Source of the DNA: Sphingomonas endophytica
GTDB lineage: Bacteria; Pseudomonadota; Alphaproteobacteria; Sphingomonadales; Sphingomonadaceae
DNA length: 64,000 nucleotides
Assembly (NCBI RefSeq): GCF_001476895.1
Contig: NZ_LDTB01000026.1
Span: 32,147 to 96,146 of the forward strand
Reading direction: 5' to 3'
Shown here: piece by piece, positions 54,829 to 62,840 of the stretch
Position numbering within the stretch: the first letter of the stretch is position 1
Layout of the letters: each line of letters begins with the position of its first letter
Position numbers and translations under genes: made by a program
The notes under the pieces: model-generated
What the model saw: only the letters and a program-made list of their open reading frames with translations
What the model was told of the DNA's origin: nothing
Databases searched by the model: none

Positions 54829-56027
54829 CCCAGCCGCGTATCGCCCCCCGTATCGCGTATGTCGTCAGCCAGTATCCGGCGTCGTCGCACACCTTCATCC
54901 GGCGCGAGGTGGACAGCCTGCGCCGCCACGGCGTCGACATCCGCACCTATAGCATCCGTCGCCCCGCCCCCGCCGAGTTGAAGGCACCCGAGGATCAGGC
55001 GTCGTTCGCGGAGACGGGGTTCGTCCTGCCGCTCTCGCCGCTGGCGCTGGCCTGTACGCACGCCCGCGCGCTGCTGTCGCGACCGGGGGCATGGTTCCGA
55101 CTGCTGCGGCTGGCGACGCGCCACCGTGCGCCCGGCGCGAAGGCGCTGCTCTGGTCGCTGTTCCATTTCGCCGAGGCGGTGGTGCTGGCACGGATGCTGC
55201 GCGCGGATGGGATCACCCATGTCCACAACCATTTCGCCAATGCCGGCGCGACGGTGGGGATGCTGGCGGCGCGCTTCGCCGGGCTGCCGTGGAGCCTGAC
55301 GCTGCACGGCATTTCGGAAACCGACTATCCCGCCGGGCTGATGCTCGGCGCCAAGCTGGAGGCCGCCGAGTTCGCCGCGTGCGTGTCGTGGTTCGGCCGC
55401 GCGCAGGCGATGCGCGTCACCGATCCGGCGCATTGGCACAAGTTCGCGGTGGTGCGCTGCGGGCTGGACCTGCCCGCGCTACCCGCCCCTGCCCCGGCGA
55501 AGGGCGTCCGGCGCGAGATCGTGTGTGTCGCGCGGCTGTCGGCGGAGAAGGGGCATCTGGGGCTGCTGGAGGCGATCGCGCCACTCGACTGCACCCTGAC
55601 GCTGGTCGGCGACGGGCCGATGCTGGCGCAGATCGAGGCGGCGGTGGCGCGGCTGGGCCTGACCGGGCGCGTGCGGTTCGCCGGGCGGCTGGACGAGGCC
55701 GCGACGCTGGCGGCGATCGCGCGGGCCGACCTGCTGGTGCTGCCCAGCTTCATGGAAGGGCTGCCGATCGTGCTGATGGAGGCGATGGCGCTGGGCGTGC
55801 CGGTGATCGGCAGCCGCGTCGCCGGGGTGCCCGAACTGATCGAGGACGGCACGGAAGGGCTGCTGTTCCGTCCCGGCGACTGGGCGGACCTGCGTCGCGT
55901 CGTCGCGCGGCTGGTCGAGGAACCGGGGCTGGGCGACCGGCTGGCGACGGCGGCGCGCGCCAAGGTCGAACGCCAATTTGACATCGCCACCGCCGTGACG
56001 CCGCTCATCGACCGATTCGGGAAATAG
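54825..56027 (+). CDS. GT4-family glycosyltransferase (WcaL-like)
   Basis: 400-aa GT-B enzyme. The N-terminal half (RIAYVVSQYPASSHTFIRRE, HVHNHFANAGATVGMLAA) resembles colanic-acid type WcaL/AmsK transferases. The donor domain shows VARLSAEKG, LVGDGPM, RADLLVLPSFMEGLPIVLMEAMALG (E-x7-E) and GVPELIEDGTEG. The ATG start overlaps the GT2 stop. The longer open frame upstream is a shadow of the GT2 gene. Confidence 0.9.
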   Translation: MTQPRIAPRIAYVVSQYPASSHTFIRREVDSLRRHGVDIRTYSIRRPAPAELKAPEDQASFAETGFVLPLSPLALACTHARALLSRPGAWFRLLRLATRHRAPGAKALLWSLFHFAEAVVLARMLRADGITHVHNHFANAGATVGMLAARFAGLPWSLTLHGISETDYPAGLMLGAKLEAAEFAACVSWFGRAQAMRVTDPAHWHKFAVVRCGLDLPALPAPAPAKGVRREIVCVARLSAEKGHLGLLEAIAPLDCTLTLVGDGPMLAQIEAAVARLGLTGRVRFAGRLDEAATLAAIARADLLVLPSFMEGLPIVLMEAMALGVPVIGSRVAGVPELIEDGTEGLLFRPGDWADLRRVVARLVEEPGLGDRLATAARAKVERQFDIATAVTPLIDRFGK

Positions 56028-56030
56028 GCG

Positions 56031-56756
56031 ATGCTGTTCGACCAATTCGATCATGTCCGCATCATCAACCTGAAGCACCGTACCGACCGGCGCGCGGAAA
56101 TGCTGGGCGAATTGCGACGCCTGGGCGCAGACGCCGACCCGCGCATCGGATTCTTCGACGCGCACCGGTTCGACGACGCGGGCAGCTTCACCTCGATCGG
56201 CGCGCGCGGCGTCTATCACAGCCATCTGGCGATCCTGGAGGCGGCGGCCGCCGCCGGACAGAGCGTGCTGATCCTGGAGGATGACGTCGATTTCACGCCG
56301 GAGGCGCGCGACACCGTGCTGCCGGAGAATTGGCAGATCTTCTACGGCGGCCATTATGCGTCGCTGCCGACCGACCTCATGAACAGCGACATCATCGGCG
56401 CGCATTGCATGGCGTTCCGCGCCGACGTCGTGCCGCTGCTCGCCGCCTATCTGCGCGACCTGCTGGCGCGCGACGACCATCCGCCGATCGACGGCGCCTA
56501 TGTCTGGTTCCGGCGCGCGCATCCGCATCTGGTGACGCATTTCGCCGACCCGCCGATCGCCAACCAGCGGCCGTCGCGCACCGATATCGCCGACCTGCGC
56601 TTTTTCGATCGCTGGCCGGGGCTGCGGCAGCTTGCCGGCGTCGCGCGCAGTGCGAAGCGGATGGCGGGACGCGGGTCGTTCGGGCTGCGCGAGTCGCTGG
56701 TCCTCGGCATCGGCGCGTCGGCGGTCGCCGCGATCCTGGTGGCGGTGCTGGCATGA
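56031..56756 (+). CDS. GT25-family glycosyltransferase
   Basis: 241-aa LPS-type glycosyltransferase. It opens FDHVRIINLKHRTDRRAEM (about 6-24), the GT25 hallmark, followed by GVYHSHLAILEAA and LILEDDVDF (about 81-89; the DD metal site). A C-terminal hydrophobic stretch (about 222-241) may anchor it. It starts 4 bp after the GT4 stop, and its stop overlaps the Wzy-like ATG. Confidence 0.88.
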   Translation: MLFDQFDHVRIINLKHRTDRRAEMLGELRRLGADADPRIGFFDAHRFDDAGSFTSIGARGVYHSHLAILEAAAAAGQSVLILEDDVDFTPEARDTVLPENWQIFYGGHYASLPTDLMNSDIIGAHCMAFRADVVPLLAAYLRDLLARDDHPPIDGAYVWFRRAHPHLVTHFADPPIANQRPSRTDIADLRFFDRWPGLRQLAGVARSAKRMAGRGSFGLRESLVLGIGASAVAAILVAVLA

Positions 56757-58108
56757 AGTGGATCGCCCTGCTCGTGGTGCTCGGCCTGCTGCCGGGCGCG
56801 ATCGGCTGGCTGCGCGCGAACCCGCGCCACCTGCCGCGCGTGATGACCGCGCTGGGGATCATGCAGTTCGTGACCGGCGTGCTGCATCTGGTGATCGCGC
56901 CGATCTCGTGGGGGGCGTGGCCGGGCTATGCCAAGGGGCTGGAACTGTCGCTGATCGACGCGTTCGCGGTCGCGCTGATCGCCTCCGCACCCAAGGGGAC
57001 GCGCGTCGCGCACCTGCGCTGGCCGATCGCGATCTATGCCGTGATCGTCCTGTTCAGCGCGATCCAGACCGACGTGCCGATGCCGACGTTCTTCTACGCC
57101 TGGCAACTCGGTCGGATGATCGTGCTGATCACCGCCGTCGCCTACGCCTGCCGCGATCCGCGCGCACCGGAGGCGCTGATCCGCGGACTGATCTTCGGCC
57201 TCGCCTATCAGTCGGTGATGTCGATGATCGACCGCGCGCAGGGCGCGGTGCAGGCGGCGGGAACGTTCGGGCACCAGAACCTGCTGGGCATGCTGACCTA
57301 TTTCGCGCTGTTCCCGGCGCTGGCGATCATGCTGTCGAAGAAGAAGGCGAAGTGGATGTGGCTGGGTCCGCTGGCGGCGGCGGTGGTCATCATCCTGGCG
57401 GCGTCGCGCGCGACGATCGGGCTGGCGGGCGCGGGGTTCGTGCTGCTGCTGGTGCTGTCGATGGTTCGACGACCGACACCGCGCAAGACGTCGATCGCGG
57501 TCGCCGGGCTGATCGCACTGGCGGTCGCCGCGCCGCTGGCGATGACGACGCTGGGCGAACGCTTCAACAAGGATCCGCTGCCCGGCGACTACGACGAGCG
57601 CGCCGCGTTCGAGCGCGCCGCGACCATGATGCGGGAAGACCATCCGCTGGGCGTCGGCGCGAACCATTATGTGATCGTCGCCAATACCAAGGGCTATTCG
57701 GATCGTGCCGGTGTCGCGCCGGTCTATGGCAGCCGTAGCGCGCACGTCCACAACGTCTATCTGCTGAACGCGGCGGAAACCGGCTATCCGGGGCTGATCG
57801 CGTTCGTGGTGATGATGGTGTGGCCGATCATCGTGGCGTTGCGCTGTTCGTGGCGGTTCCGGCGCGATCCGCGCGGTGAGCTGTTGCTGGGACTGGCGGT
57901 GACGCTGACGATCGTCTGCCTGCATTCCTTCTACGAATGGATCTTCGTCACCTATAATGCCGAATATATGTATGCGCTGGCAGTCGGGCTGATCGCGGGC
58001 CTGTCGCAGCAGATGGGCTATTGGACCCCGCGCCGCGTACCGCGCCGGGCGATCCGGACCGGTCCGGACGATCCGGCCGACACGCCGCCGGTCGCTTCGC
58101 CCGCGTGA
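56753..58108 (+). CDS. O-antigen polymerase/ligase-like membrane protein (Wzy/WaaL type)
   Basis: 451-aa inner-membrane protein with about eleven helices. The large periplasmic loop (about 275-340, AAFERAATMMREDHPLGVG ... SAHVHNVYLLNAAETGYPG) carries the Wzy_C/WaaL signature: HNVYL with the preceding His and a G[VI]G-type segment. It would polymerise repeat units exported by the Wzx-like flippase or ligate polymer to an acceptor. The ATG overlaps the GT25 stop. It is the last gene of the tightly coupled run. Confidence 0.85.
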   Translation: MKWIALLVVLGLLPGAIGWLRANPRHLPRVMTALGIMQFVTGVLHLVIAPISWGAWPGYAKGLELSLIDAFAVALIASAPKGTRVAHLRWPIAIYAVIVLFSAIQTDVPMPTFFYAWQLGRMIVLITAVAYACRDPRAPEALIRGLIFGLAYQSVMSMIDRAQGAVQAAGTFGHQNLLGMLTYFALFPALAIMLSKKKAKWMWLGPLAAAVVIILAASRATIGLAGAGFVLLLVLSMVRRPTPRKTSIAVAGLIALAVAAPLAMTTLGERFNKDPLPGDYDERAAFERAATMMREDHPLGVGANHYVIVANTKGYSDRAGVAPVYGSRSAHVHNVYLLNAAETGYPGLIAFVVMMVWPIIVALRCSWRFRRDPRGELLLGLAVTLTIVCLHSFYEWIFVTYNAEYMYALAVGLIAGLSQQMGYWTPRRVPRRAIRTGPDDPADTPPVASPA

Positions 58109-58117
58109 CGACGATTC

Positions 58118-58153
58118 CCGTTTACCGGCTCCTAACCAACGGGCGGTAAACGG
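58118..58153. promoter_or_regulatory. Perfect 10-bp inverted repeat upstream of the first DUF1996 gene
   Basis: CCGTTTACCG (58118-58127) and CGGTAAACGG (58144-58153) are exactly complementary with a 16-bp spacer. It starts 9 bp after the Wzy-like stop and ends 49 bp before the DUF1996 start, so it could be a terminator stem or an operator. The left arm overlaps a TTTA-N7-CTAA box (58121-58135). Confidence 0.5.
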
Positions 58154-58202
58154 AGATCATTCCGCCGGACGTGGTCCGGCCGTCACGAGCATGGAGTTTG
58201 GC

Positions 58203-59480
58203 ATGACGCTGCCTTGCAGCGCGGACCGGTCGACGCACGCGCGCCGCACCGGCCGTTCCTTCGCGCACCTCGCGGCCGCGCTGGCGCTCGCCTCCTGCGG
58301 CGGTGGAGGCGGAGCGGGCGGCACGGGCGCCGCCGCGCCGGTCACGGTCGCTCCCGCCGCCACGCCGACACCGGCTCCGGCGCCCGCCCCGACGCCGAGC
58401 CCGTCGCCCTCGCCCAGCCCGACGACCGCGACCTCGGGCAGCCTGCCGGTGGTCGGCGACTTCAGCGAGGTGGCCAGCAACTTCGACCTGGCGTCGGAGC
58501 TGGTGCCGTCGTGGGGCACCGGCTCGATCGCGAAGAGCAACGCGCCCGACGTGGTCGGCGCGTTCCGCTTCATCTGCAATCCCAGCCACGAGCTGCGCGA
58601 CGACCCGGTCGTCTTTCCAGGCCAGCCCGGCAGGTCGCACCTTCACCAGTTCTTCGGCAACACGCTGGCCAACGGCAATTCGACCTACGAGAGCCTGCGC
58701 ACGACCGGCGGCAGCACCTGTAACAGCCCGCTCAATCGCTCCTCCTACTGGATGCCGGCGATGCTGAACGGAAAGGGCGGCGTGGTGCGCCCCGATTACG
58801 TCAGCGTCTATTACAAGCGCCGGCCGGAGAGCGACCCGGTATGCCAGCAAATGGGCAAGGCCTGCGTCGACCTGCCCAAGGGGCTGCGCTTCGTCTTCGG
58901 CTACGACATGATCAACGGCACGCCGAAGACCGGCGCGGGCTATTACAATTGCCAGGGGCCGACCGCGGTCGAGGGCCATTATCCCGATATCGTCGAGGCG
59001 GCGAAGCACTGCCCGGTCGGCAATCAGATCGGCGCGGTCATCAACGCCCCGACCTGCTGGGACGGCAAGAACCTCGACAGCGCGGATCATCGCTCGCACA
59101 TCGCCTATGTCAGCTACGGCGACTGGGGGTATGAAAAATGCCCGGCGACCCACCCCTATGTGATTCCGGCGTTCACGATGGGCGTGTGGTATACCGTCGA
59201 CAGCGACCTCGACACGTCGGGCACCTGGGACCGATCGAAGCCGACGTGGCATCTGGCCTCGGACGAGATGCCGGGCATGCCGATGATGCGCCCGGGCACG
59301 ACCTTCCATGCCGACTGGTTCGGGGCGTGGGACGACCGGGTGATGGCGATGTGGATGGACAATTGCATCAACAAGCTGCTGAACTGCGATGGCGGCGACC
59401 TGGGGAACGGCAAGCAGCTGAAGATGTTCTCCGGCTTCACCTGGACCGCCAAGCCGCATGTGGTGCCGATCCCGAACTGA
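58203..59480 (+). CDS. DUF1996 lipoprotein, copy 1
   Basis: 425-aa exported protein: lipoprotein signal ending LALASC (Cys32), a Gly stretch, then a Thr/Pro/Ser/Ala linker (about 38-80) and a DUF1996 domain (about 110-425). Conserved His/Trp-rich blocks include GRSHLHQFFGN, SSYWMPAML, CWDGKNLDS and TTFHADWFGAWD. Function is unknown; the histidine-rich motifs suggest a metal or glycan site. The start is ATG 58203 with GGAG upstream; ATG 58191 is an alternative. It directly follows the polymer genes and precedes a close paralogue. Confidence 0.85.
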   Translation: MTLPCSADRSTHARRTGRSFAHLAAALALASCGGGGGAGGTGAAAPVTVAPAATPTPAPAPAPTPSPSPSPSPTTATSGSLPVVGDFSEVASNFDLASELVPSWGTGSIAKSNAPDVVGAFRFICNPSHELRDDPVVFPGQPGRSHLHQFFGNTLANGNSTYESLRTTGGSTCNSPLNRSSYWMPAMLNGKGGVVRPDYVSVYYKRRPESDPVCQQMGKACVDLPKGLRFVFGYDMINGTPKTGAGYYNCQGPTAVEGHYPDIVEAAKHCPVGNQIGAVINAPTCWDGKNLDSADHRSHIAYVSYGDWGYEKCPATHPYVIPAFTMGVWYTVDSDLDTSGTWDRSKPTWHLASDEMPGMPMMRPGTTFHADWFGAWDDRVMAMWMDNCINKLLNCDGGDLGNGKQLKMFSGFTWTAKPHVVPIPN

Positions 59481-59530
59481 GGCGCCGGTGGCGGGTTTCC
59501 CCGCCGGCGCGGGCATGTCATGCCGGGGCG

Positions 59531-60736
59531 ATGACAACGACTCGGGCATTCCGTCGGGCGACCGCGCTGGCCTCCATGCTGGGGCTCGCGCTGTTGTCAC
59601 TTCCCGGCGCGGCGTCGGCGCAGCAGGGCCTGAGCGACATGGCCGCGCCGAAGGCGGTCGCCGATCCGGCAAGCGCGGCGGGCGAGCCGCAAGCGATCCC
59701 GAGCGATTTCGACATCAATGCCGATATCGTTCCCGCGCATGAAACGGGCGTGATCGGGGCGGTGCCGCCCAGCGCGGCACCCGACGTGGTCGGCGCCTTT
59801 CGCTTCCTGTGCATGCCCGGGCAATTGCGTTTCGACGACCCGATCGTCTGGCCCGGCCAGCCCGGCCAGTCGCACCTGCACCAGTTCTTCGGCAACACCG
59901 CCGCCGACGCGCATTCCACCTATGAGAGCCTGCGCCGCAGCGGCGACAGCACCTGCATGAGCGCGCTCAACCGCTCCGCCTATTGGATGCCGGCGATGCT
60001 GAACGGGCGCGGACAGGTGGTGCGGCCCGATTACGTCAGCATCTATTACAAACGCCGTCCCGCCGGCGACCCCGAATGCCAGCGCATGGGCAAGGCGTGC
60101 GTGCCGCTGCCGCGCGGGCTGCGCTTCGTGTTCGGGTTCGACATGGTGCATCCCGACGCCCCGGTGACGGGGGCGGGCTATTTCAACTGCGATGGCGCCG
60201 GCGCGACGCAGGGCCATTACAAGGATCTGCGCGAGGCGGCACGGCACTGCCCCGTCGGCAGCCAGATCGGAGCGGTCATCAACGCGCCGGCCTGCTGGGA
60301 CGGCAAGCGGCTCGACAGCCCCGACCACCGCGCGCACGTCGCCTATTTCAGCTGGGCGACCGGACAGGAGCGGTGCCCGCGATCGCACCCCTATGTCATT
60401 CCGACCTTCACGCTGGGAAGCTGGTACACGGTCGACGCGACGCTGGGCGACGGATCGCGCGACACGTGGCATTTGTCATCGGACGAGATGCCGGGCGCGG
60501 ATGGGCGGATGCGCGTGCCCGGCACGACCTTCCACGCCGATTGGTTCGGCGCGTGGGATGACGAGACGATGCGGATGTGGACCGCGAACTGCATCGACAG
60601 GATGCTGAATTGCTCGGGCGGCGATCTCGGCAACGGGCGACAGCTCAAGCAGGTTGCGCCGTTCGCCTGGAAAGCCAGCCCGCGGCTGGTGCCGATCCCG
60701 TCACGCCCGGCGGTCGCGACGACCCCGCATCACTGA
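59531..60736 (+). CDS. DUF1996 secreted protein, copy 2
   Basis: 401-aa exported protein with a signal peptide cleaved after ASAQ (about residue 30) rather than a lipobox. The DUF1996 domain (about 80-385) matches copy 1 closely: GQSHLHQFFGN, SAYWMPAML, CWDGKRLDS, TTFHADWFGAWD. The linker is short and lacks the Pro/Thr repeats. It lies 50 bp after copy 1, so the pair probably arose by tandem duplication with divergence of the anchoring region. The open frame upstream of ATG 59531 is an antiframe of copy 1. Confidence 0.85.
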   Translation: MTTTRAFRRATALASMLGLALLSLPGAASAQQGLSDMAAPKAVADPASAAGEPQAIPSDFDINADIVPAHETGVIGAVPPSAAPDVVGAFRFLCMPGQLRFDDPIVWPGQPGQSHLHQFFGNTAADAHSTYESLRRSGDSTCMSALNRSAYWMPAMLNGRGQVVRPDYVSIYYKRRPAGDPECQRMGKACVPLPRGLRFVFGFDMVHPDAPVTGAGYFNCDGAGATQGHYKDLREAARHCPVGSQIGAVINAPACWDGKRLDSPDHRAHVAYFSWATGQERCPRSHPYVIPTFTLGSWYTVDATLGDGSRDTWHLSSDEMPGADGRMRVPGTTFHADWFGAWDDETMRMWTANCIDRMLNCSGGDLGNGRQLKQVAPFAWKASPRLVPIPSRPAVATTPHH

Positions 60737-60743
60737 TCCCGCG

Positions 60744-60935
60744 TCAGGCCAGCCGCAGCAGCACGGCGATCGCGATCCAAAGGAACAGGGCGGCGCAAAG
60801 GCCGTAGATCAGCCCGCGCGCGGTCGATAGCGGGTCGATGATCCCATCGCCCGCCGTACCGCCGATCAGCCCGAACCGATCGATCACGAGTGGCACGCCA
60901 CTGAGCGAACAATGATCGGATCGGTCGAAACGCAT
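60744..60935 (-). CDS. Small single-span membrane protein (63 aa)
   Basis: Starts at ATG 60935, preceded by GGAGAGACAGG, a good SD. The protein has a soluble N-terminal half with two Cys-free charged stretches and a C-terminal hydrophobic helix (about 42-60, GLIYGLCAALFLWIAIAVLL). No family recognised. It converges on the second DUF1996 gene (7-bp gap). Confidence 0.55.
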   Translation of the reverse strand: MRFDRSDHCSLSGVPLVIDRFGLIGGTAGDGIIDPLSTARGLIYGLCAALFLWIAIAVLLRLA

Positions 60936-61058
60936 CCTGTCTCTCCAGCGGTTCCTGTCGATTTTCCGCCACCTGTCCCGTAACGGCACAAAAACCTTGC
61001 ATTGTGATGAACGACCGGACCCCAGAAAGTTTCCCCGCGCCCGGAAAAGCGGCGCACG

Positions 61059-61073
61059 TTAACCGGCTGGTAG
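61059..61073. promoter_or_regulatory. CtrA-like box upstream of the PilZ gene
   Basis: TTAA-CCGGCTG-GTAG (61059-61073) has one perfect TTAA arm and N7 spacing. It lies 47 bp before the PilZ start. Part of a set of similar boxes before distal polymer genes. Confidence 0.35.
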
Positions 61074-61119
61074 GCAGGAGAGGGCTAACTCGTGGATCGG
61101 TAAACGAAAAGGCACGACG

Positions 61120-61590
61120 ATGCTGCTCCCAGCGATACTGGTAACCAGCGACAAGGACGATCGTCGTTCCGCCGAACGACAGCCGATCAACCAGCCCTCG
61201 ACGCTGCGTGACGAACATTCGCGCGCGTGCGATGTCTATGTCCGCGACCTGTCCGAAACCGGCTTCGGCGTCGCCACCGACCTGCGGCTGGAGATCGGCA
61301 GTACGGTGACGATCGGTCTTCCCGGTCATGGACGGGCGACCGCGCGCGTCGTGCGCCAGGTGCCCGGCGGCTATGGCTGCGAGTTTACCGAGGCGCTGGG
61401 ACGCGCCGCCATCCTGCAGACCTTCCGTGGCGGCACGGTGATGCAGATCACGTCCAGCACGCCGGTAACCGTCCCGCTGCCGGAACCCGAGGTCGAACGC
61501 TATCCGGGTGCGGTGCGGGTCGGCGTGATCGTCGGCACGACGGCGCTGCTGTGGATCGCGATCGTGCGCGCCGTCGCCGCGATCCTCTGA
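61120..61590 (+). CDS. PilZ-domain protein with C-terminal membrane anchor
   Basis: 156-aa protein. The c-di-GMP-binding signature RxxxR (RRSAER, about 15-20) and DLSETG (D/NxSxxG, 43-48) are both present in a PilZ barrel (about 15-110). A hydrophobic helix lies at about 130-155. It would report c-di-GMP levels to a membrane partner, plausibly the exopolysaccharide machinery encoded on both sides. The partner is inferred from position only. Confidence 0.85.
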   Translation: MLLPAILVTSDKDDRRSAERQPINQPSTLRDEHSRACDVYVRDLSETGFGVATDLRLEIGSTVTIGLPGHGRATARVVRQVPGGYGCEFTEALGRAAILQTFRGGTVMQITSSTPVTVPLPEPEVERYPGAVRVGVIVGTTALLWIAIVRAVAAIL

Positions 61591-61613
61591 CTCAACTGCC
61601 GACGATCCCGATA

Positions 61614-61641
61614 CGTGCGCGCGTGATCGCGCGCCGGCACG
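61614..61641 (+). terminator. Hairpin after the PilZ gene
   Basis: CGTGC-GCGCG (61614-61623), loop TGAT, CGCGC (61628-61632), then GCACG (61637-61641) after a short bulge. It starts 24 bp after the stop. Confidence 0.5.
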
Positions 61642-61987
61642 GGCAGGTGCTGGCACGCCGCTGAGGCGCGGTCGATCCATCCCGTGCCGTTCAAGGATCG
61701 AGCGCGTGATCACGCGCTGACCGTTTGCCTGCCCCTCGCCATGGACGCTGCCGTTCCGACGCGATCACCCGAATCGACGGGGCGATCGGCGGCCGGTACA
61801 TGGGCGCTTCCTCAAGGGTCATCGCCCTCATCAACCAGACTCGCTGACCAGGAGCGGCGCCCGTCGCGATCATGCCGCGCAACCCGACCCGTATGCCGGT
61901 GAGCGACCACACGTGCGGATGTTGCGACGACACGTGACGCCAAAACGCCGCTCGCGCGTTGGCGGGGTCATCGCGGAGCCGATACGG
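61642..61987. other. Non-coding interval with an 18-bp perfect palindrome
   Basis: About 350 bp with only short, unconvincing open frames. AGCGCGTGATCACGCGCT (61701-61718) is a perfect 18-bp palindrome without spacer. No RNA gene was recognised. It might be a regulator site or part of a terminator. Confidence 0.45.
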
Positions 61988-62002
61988 TTAACGGTGATTT
62001 AA
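61988..62002. promoter_or_regulatory. CtrA-type box TTAA-N7-TTAA
   Basis: TTAA (61988-61991), CGGTGAT (7 nt), TTAA (61999-62002) matches the CtrA full-site pattern exactly and is followed by CCC. It lies 125 bp before the ExoY-like gene. CtrA controls cell-cycle and surface functions in alphaproteobacteria; binding is inferred from pattern. Confidence 0.45.
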
Positions 62003-62067
62003 CCCGCACCGCGATAAACCGGCCAGACACCACGTCCAACCGACGAAGTTGTGAATTTATGCGGTTC

Positions 62068-62100
62068 CATTGCAACGTTTTTTTTACTAATGTTGCAATG
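62068..62100. promoter_or_regulatory. Inverted repeat CATTGCAAC ... GTTGCAATG before the ExoY-like gene
   Basis: CATTGCAAC (62068-62076) and GTTGCAATG (62092-62100) are perfect 9-bp arms around a T-rich 15-bp spacer (GTTTTTTTTACTAAT). The right arm runs into TGCAGC, so GTTGCAATGCAGC also resembles TGC-rich sites of PhaR-type regulators. The spacer itself is AT-rich and may hold the -10 region. It ends 26 bp before the start codon. Confidence 0.5.
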
Positions 62101-62126
62101 CAGCGTAACGTTGAGGGAGCGAGCTG

Positions 62127-62819
62127 GTGCACGAAGCGACCATAACGGCTGCGCCGGAATTGATCGGCGCCGCGAACATGACCGCGTCGAGCGGCGGGCT
62201 ACAGCGGCTGGACGATATCGCCAGCCGTGCGCTCGACGTGACGCTGGCGGTGATCGCCCTGATCGTCCTGGCACCGTTGATGCTGATCATCGCGGCGGTG
62301 ATCTATGTTCTCGATCCGGGTCCGGTGATTTTCGCGCATCAGCGGATCGGGCGCGGTGGGCGATCGTTCCCCTGCCTGAAGTTCCGCAGCATGGTGACCG
62401 ATGCAGACGCACGGCTGCGCCAGCTGCTGGAATCCAGCGCCGAGGCGCGCGAGGAATGGGAACGCGACCACAAACTGCGCGACGATCCGCGCGTGATCGG
62501 CATCGGGCGGTTCCTGCGCAAGACCAGCCTGGACGAATTGCCGCAGCTCTGGAACGTCGTGCGCGGTGACATGAGCCTCGTCGGTCCGCGACCGATCGTG
62601 GTCGGCGAGATCAGCCGCTATGGCCGGTACTTCGAACATTATTGCGCGGTACGCCCCGGCATCACCGGCCTGTGGCAGGTCGGCGGCCGCAACGACGTTT
62701 CCTATCGTCGTCGCGTTGCCTATGACGTGACCTACAGCCGGCTGCGGTCGTGCGCGATGAACGTCAAGATCATCGCCTATACCGTGCCCAGCGTGCTGTT
62801 CCAGCGCGGCTCCTACTGA
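62127..62819 (+). CDS. ExoY-like sugar transferase (second priming enzyme)
   Basis: 230-aa polyprenyl-phosphate sugar-1-phosphate transferase of the short type with one membrane hairpin (about 36-62). The catalytic domain shows CLKFRSM (about 83-89), DELPQLWNVVRGDMSLVGPRP (about 137-157) and RPGITGLWQVGGR. ExoY/PssA-type enzymes prime with galactose or glucose. It starts with GTG 62127 after GAGGGAGCGAG. It lacks the CoA-binding and multi-helix N-terminus of the 480-aa priming enzyme at 37169, so the region encodes two priming steps. Confidence 0.9.
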   Translation: MHEATITAAPELIGAANMTASSGGLQRLDDIASRALDVTLAVIALIVLAPLMLIIAAVIYVLDPGPVIFAHQRIGRGGRSFPCLKFRSMVTDADARLRQLLESSAEAREEWERDHKLRDDPRVIGIGRFLRKTSLDELPQLWNVVRGDMSLVGPRPIVVGEISRYGRYFEHYCAVRPGITGLWQVGGRNDVSYRRRVAYDVTYSRLRSCAMNVKIIAYTVPSVLFQRGSY

Positions 62820-62840
62820 TCGACCCGGAGCCGCGGCGGA

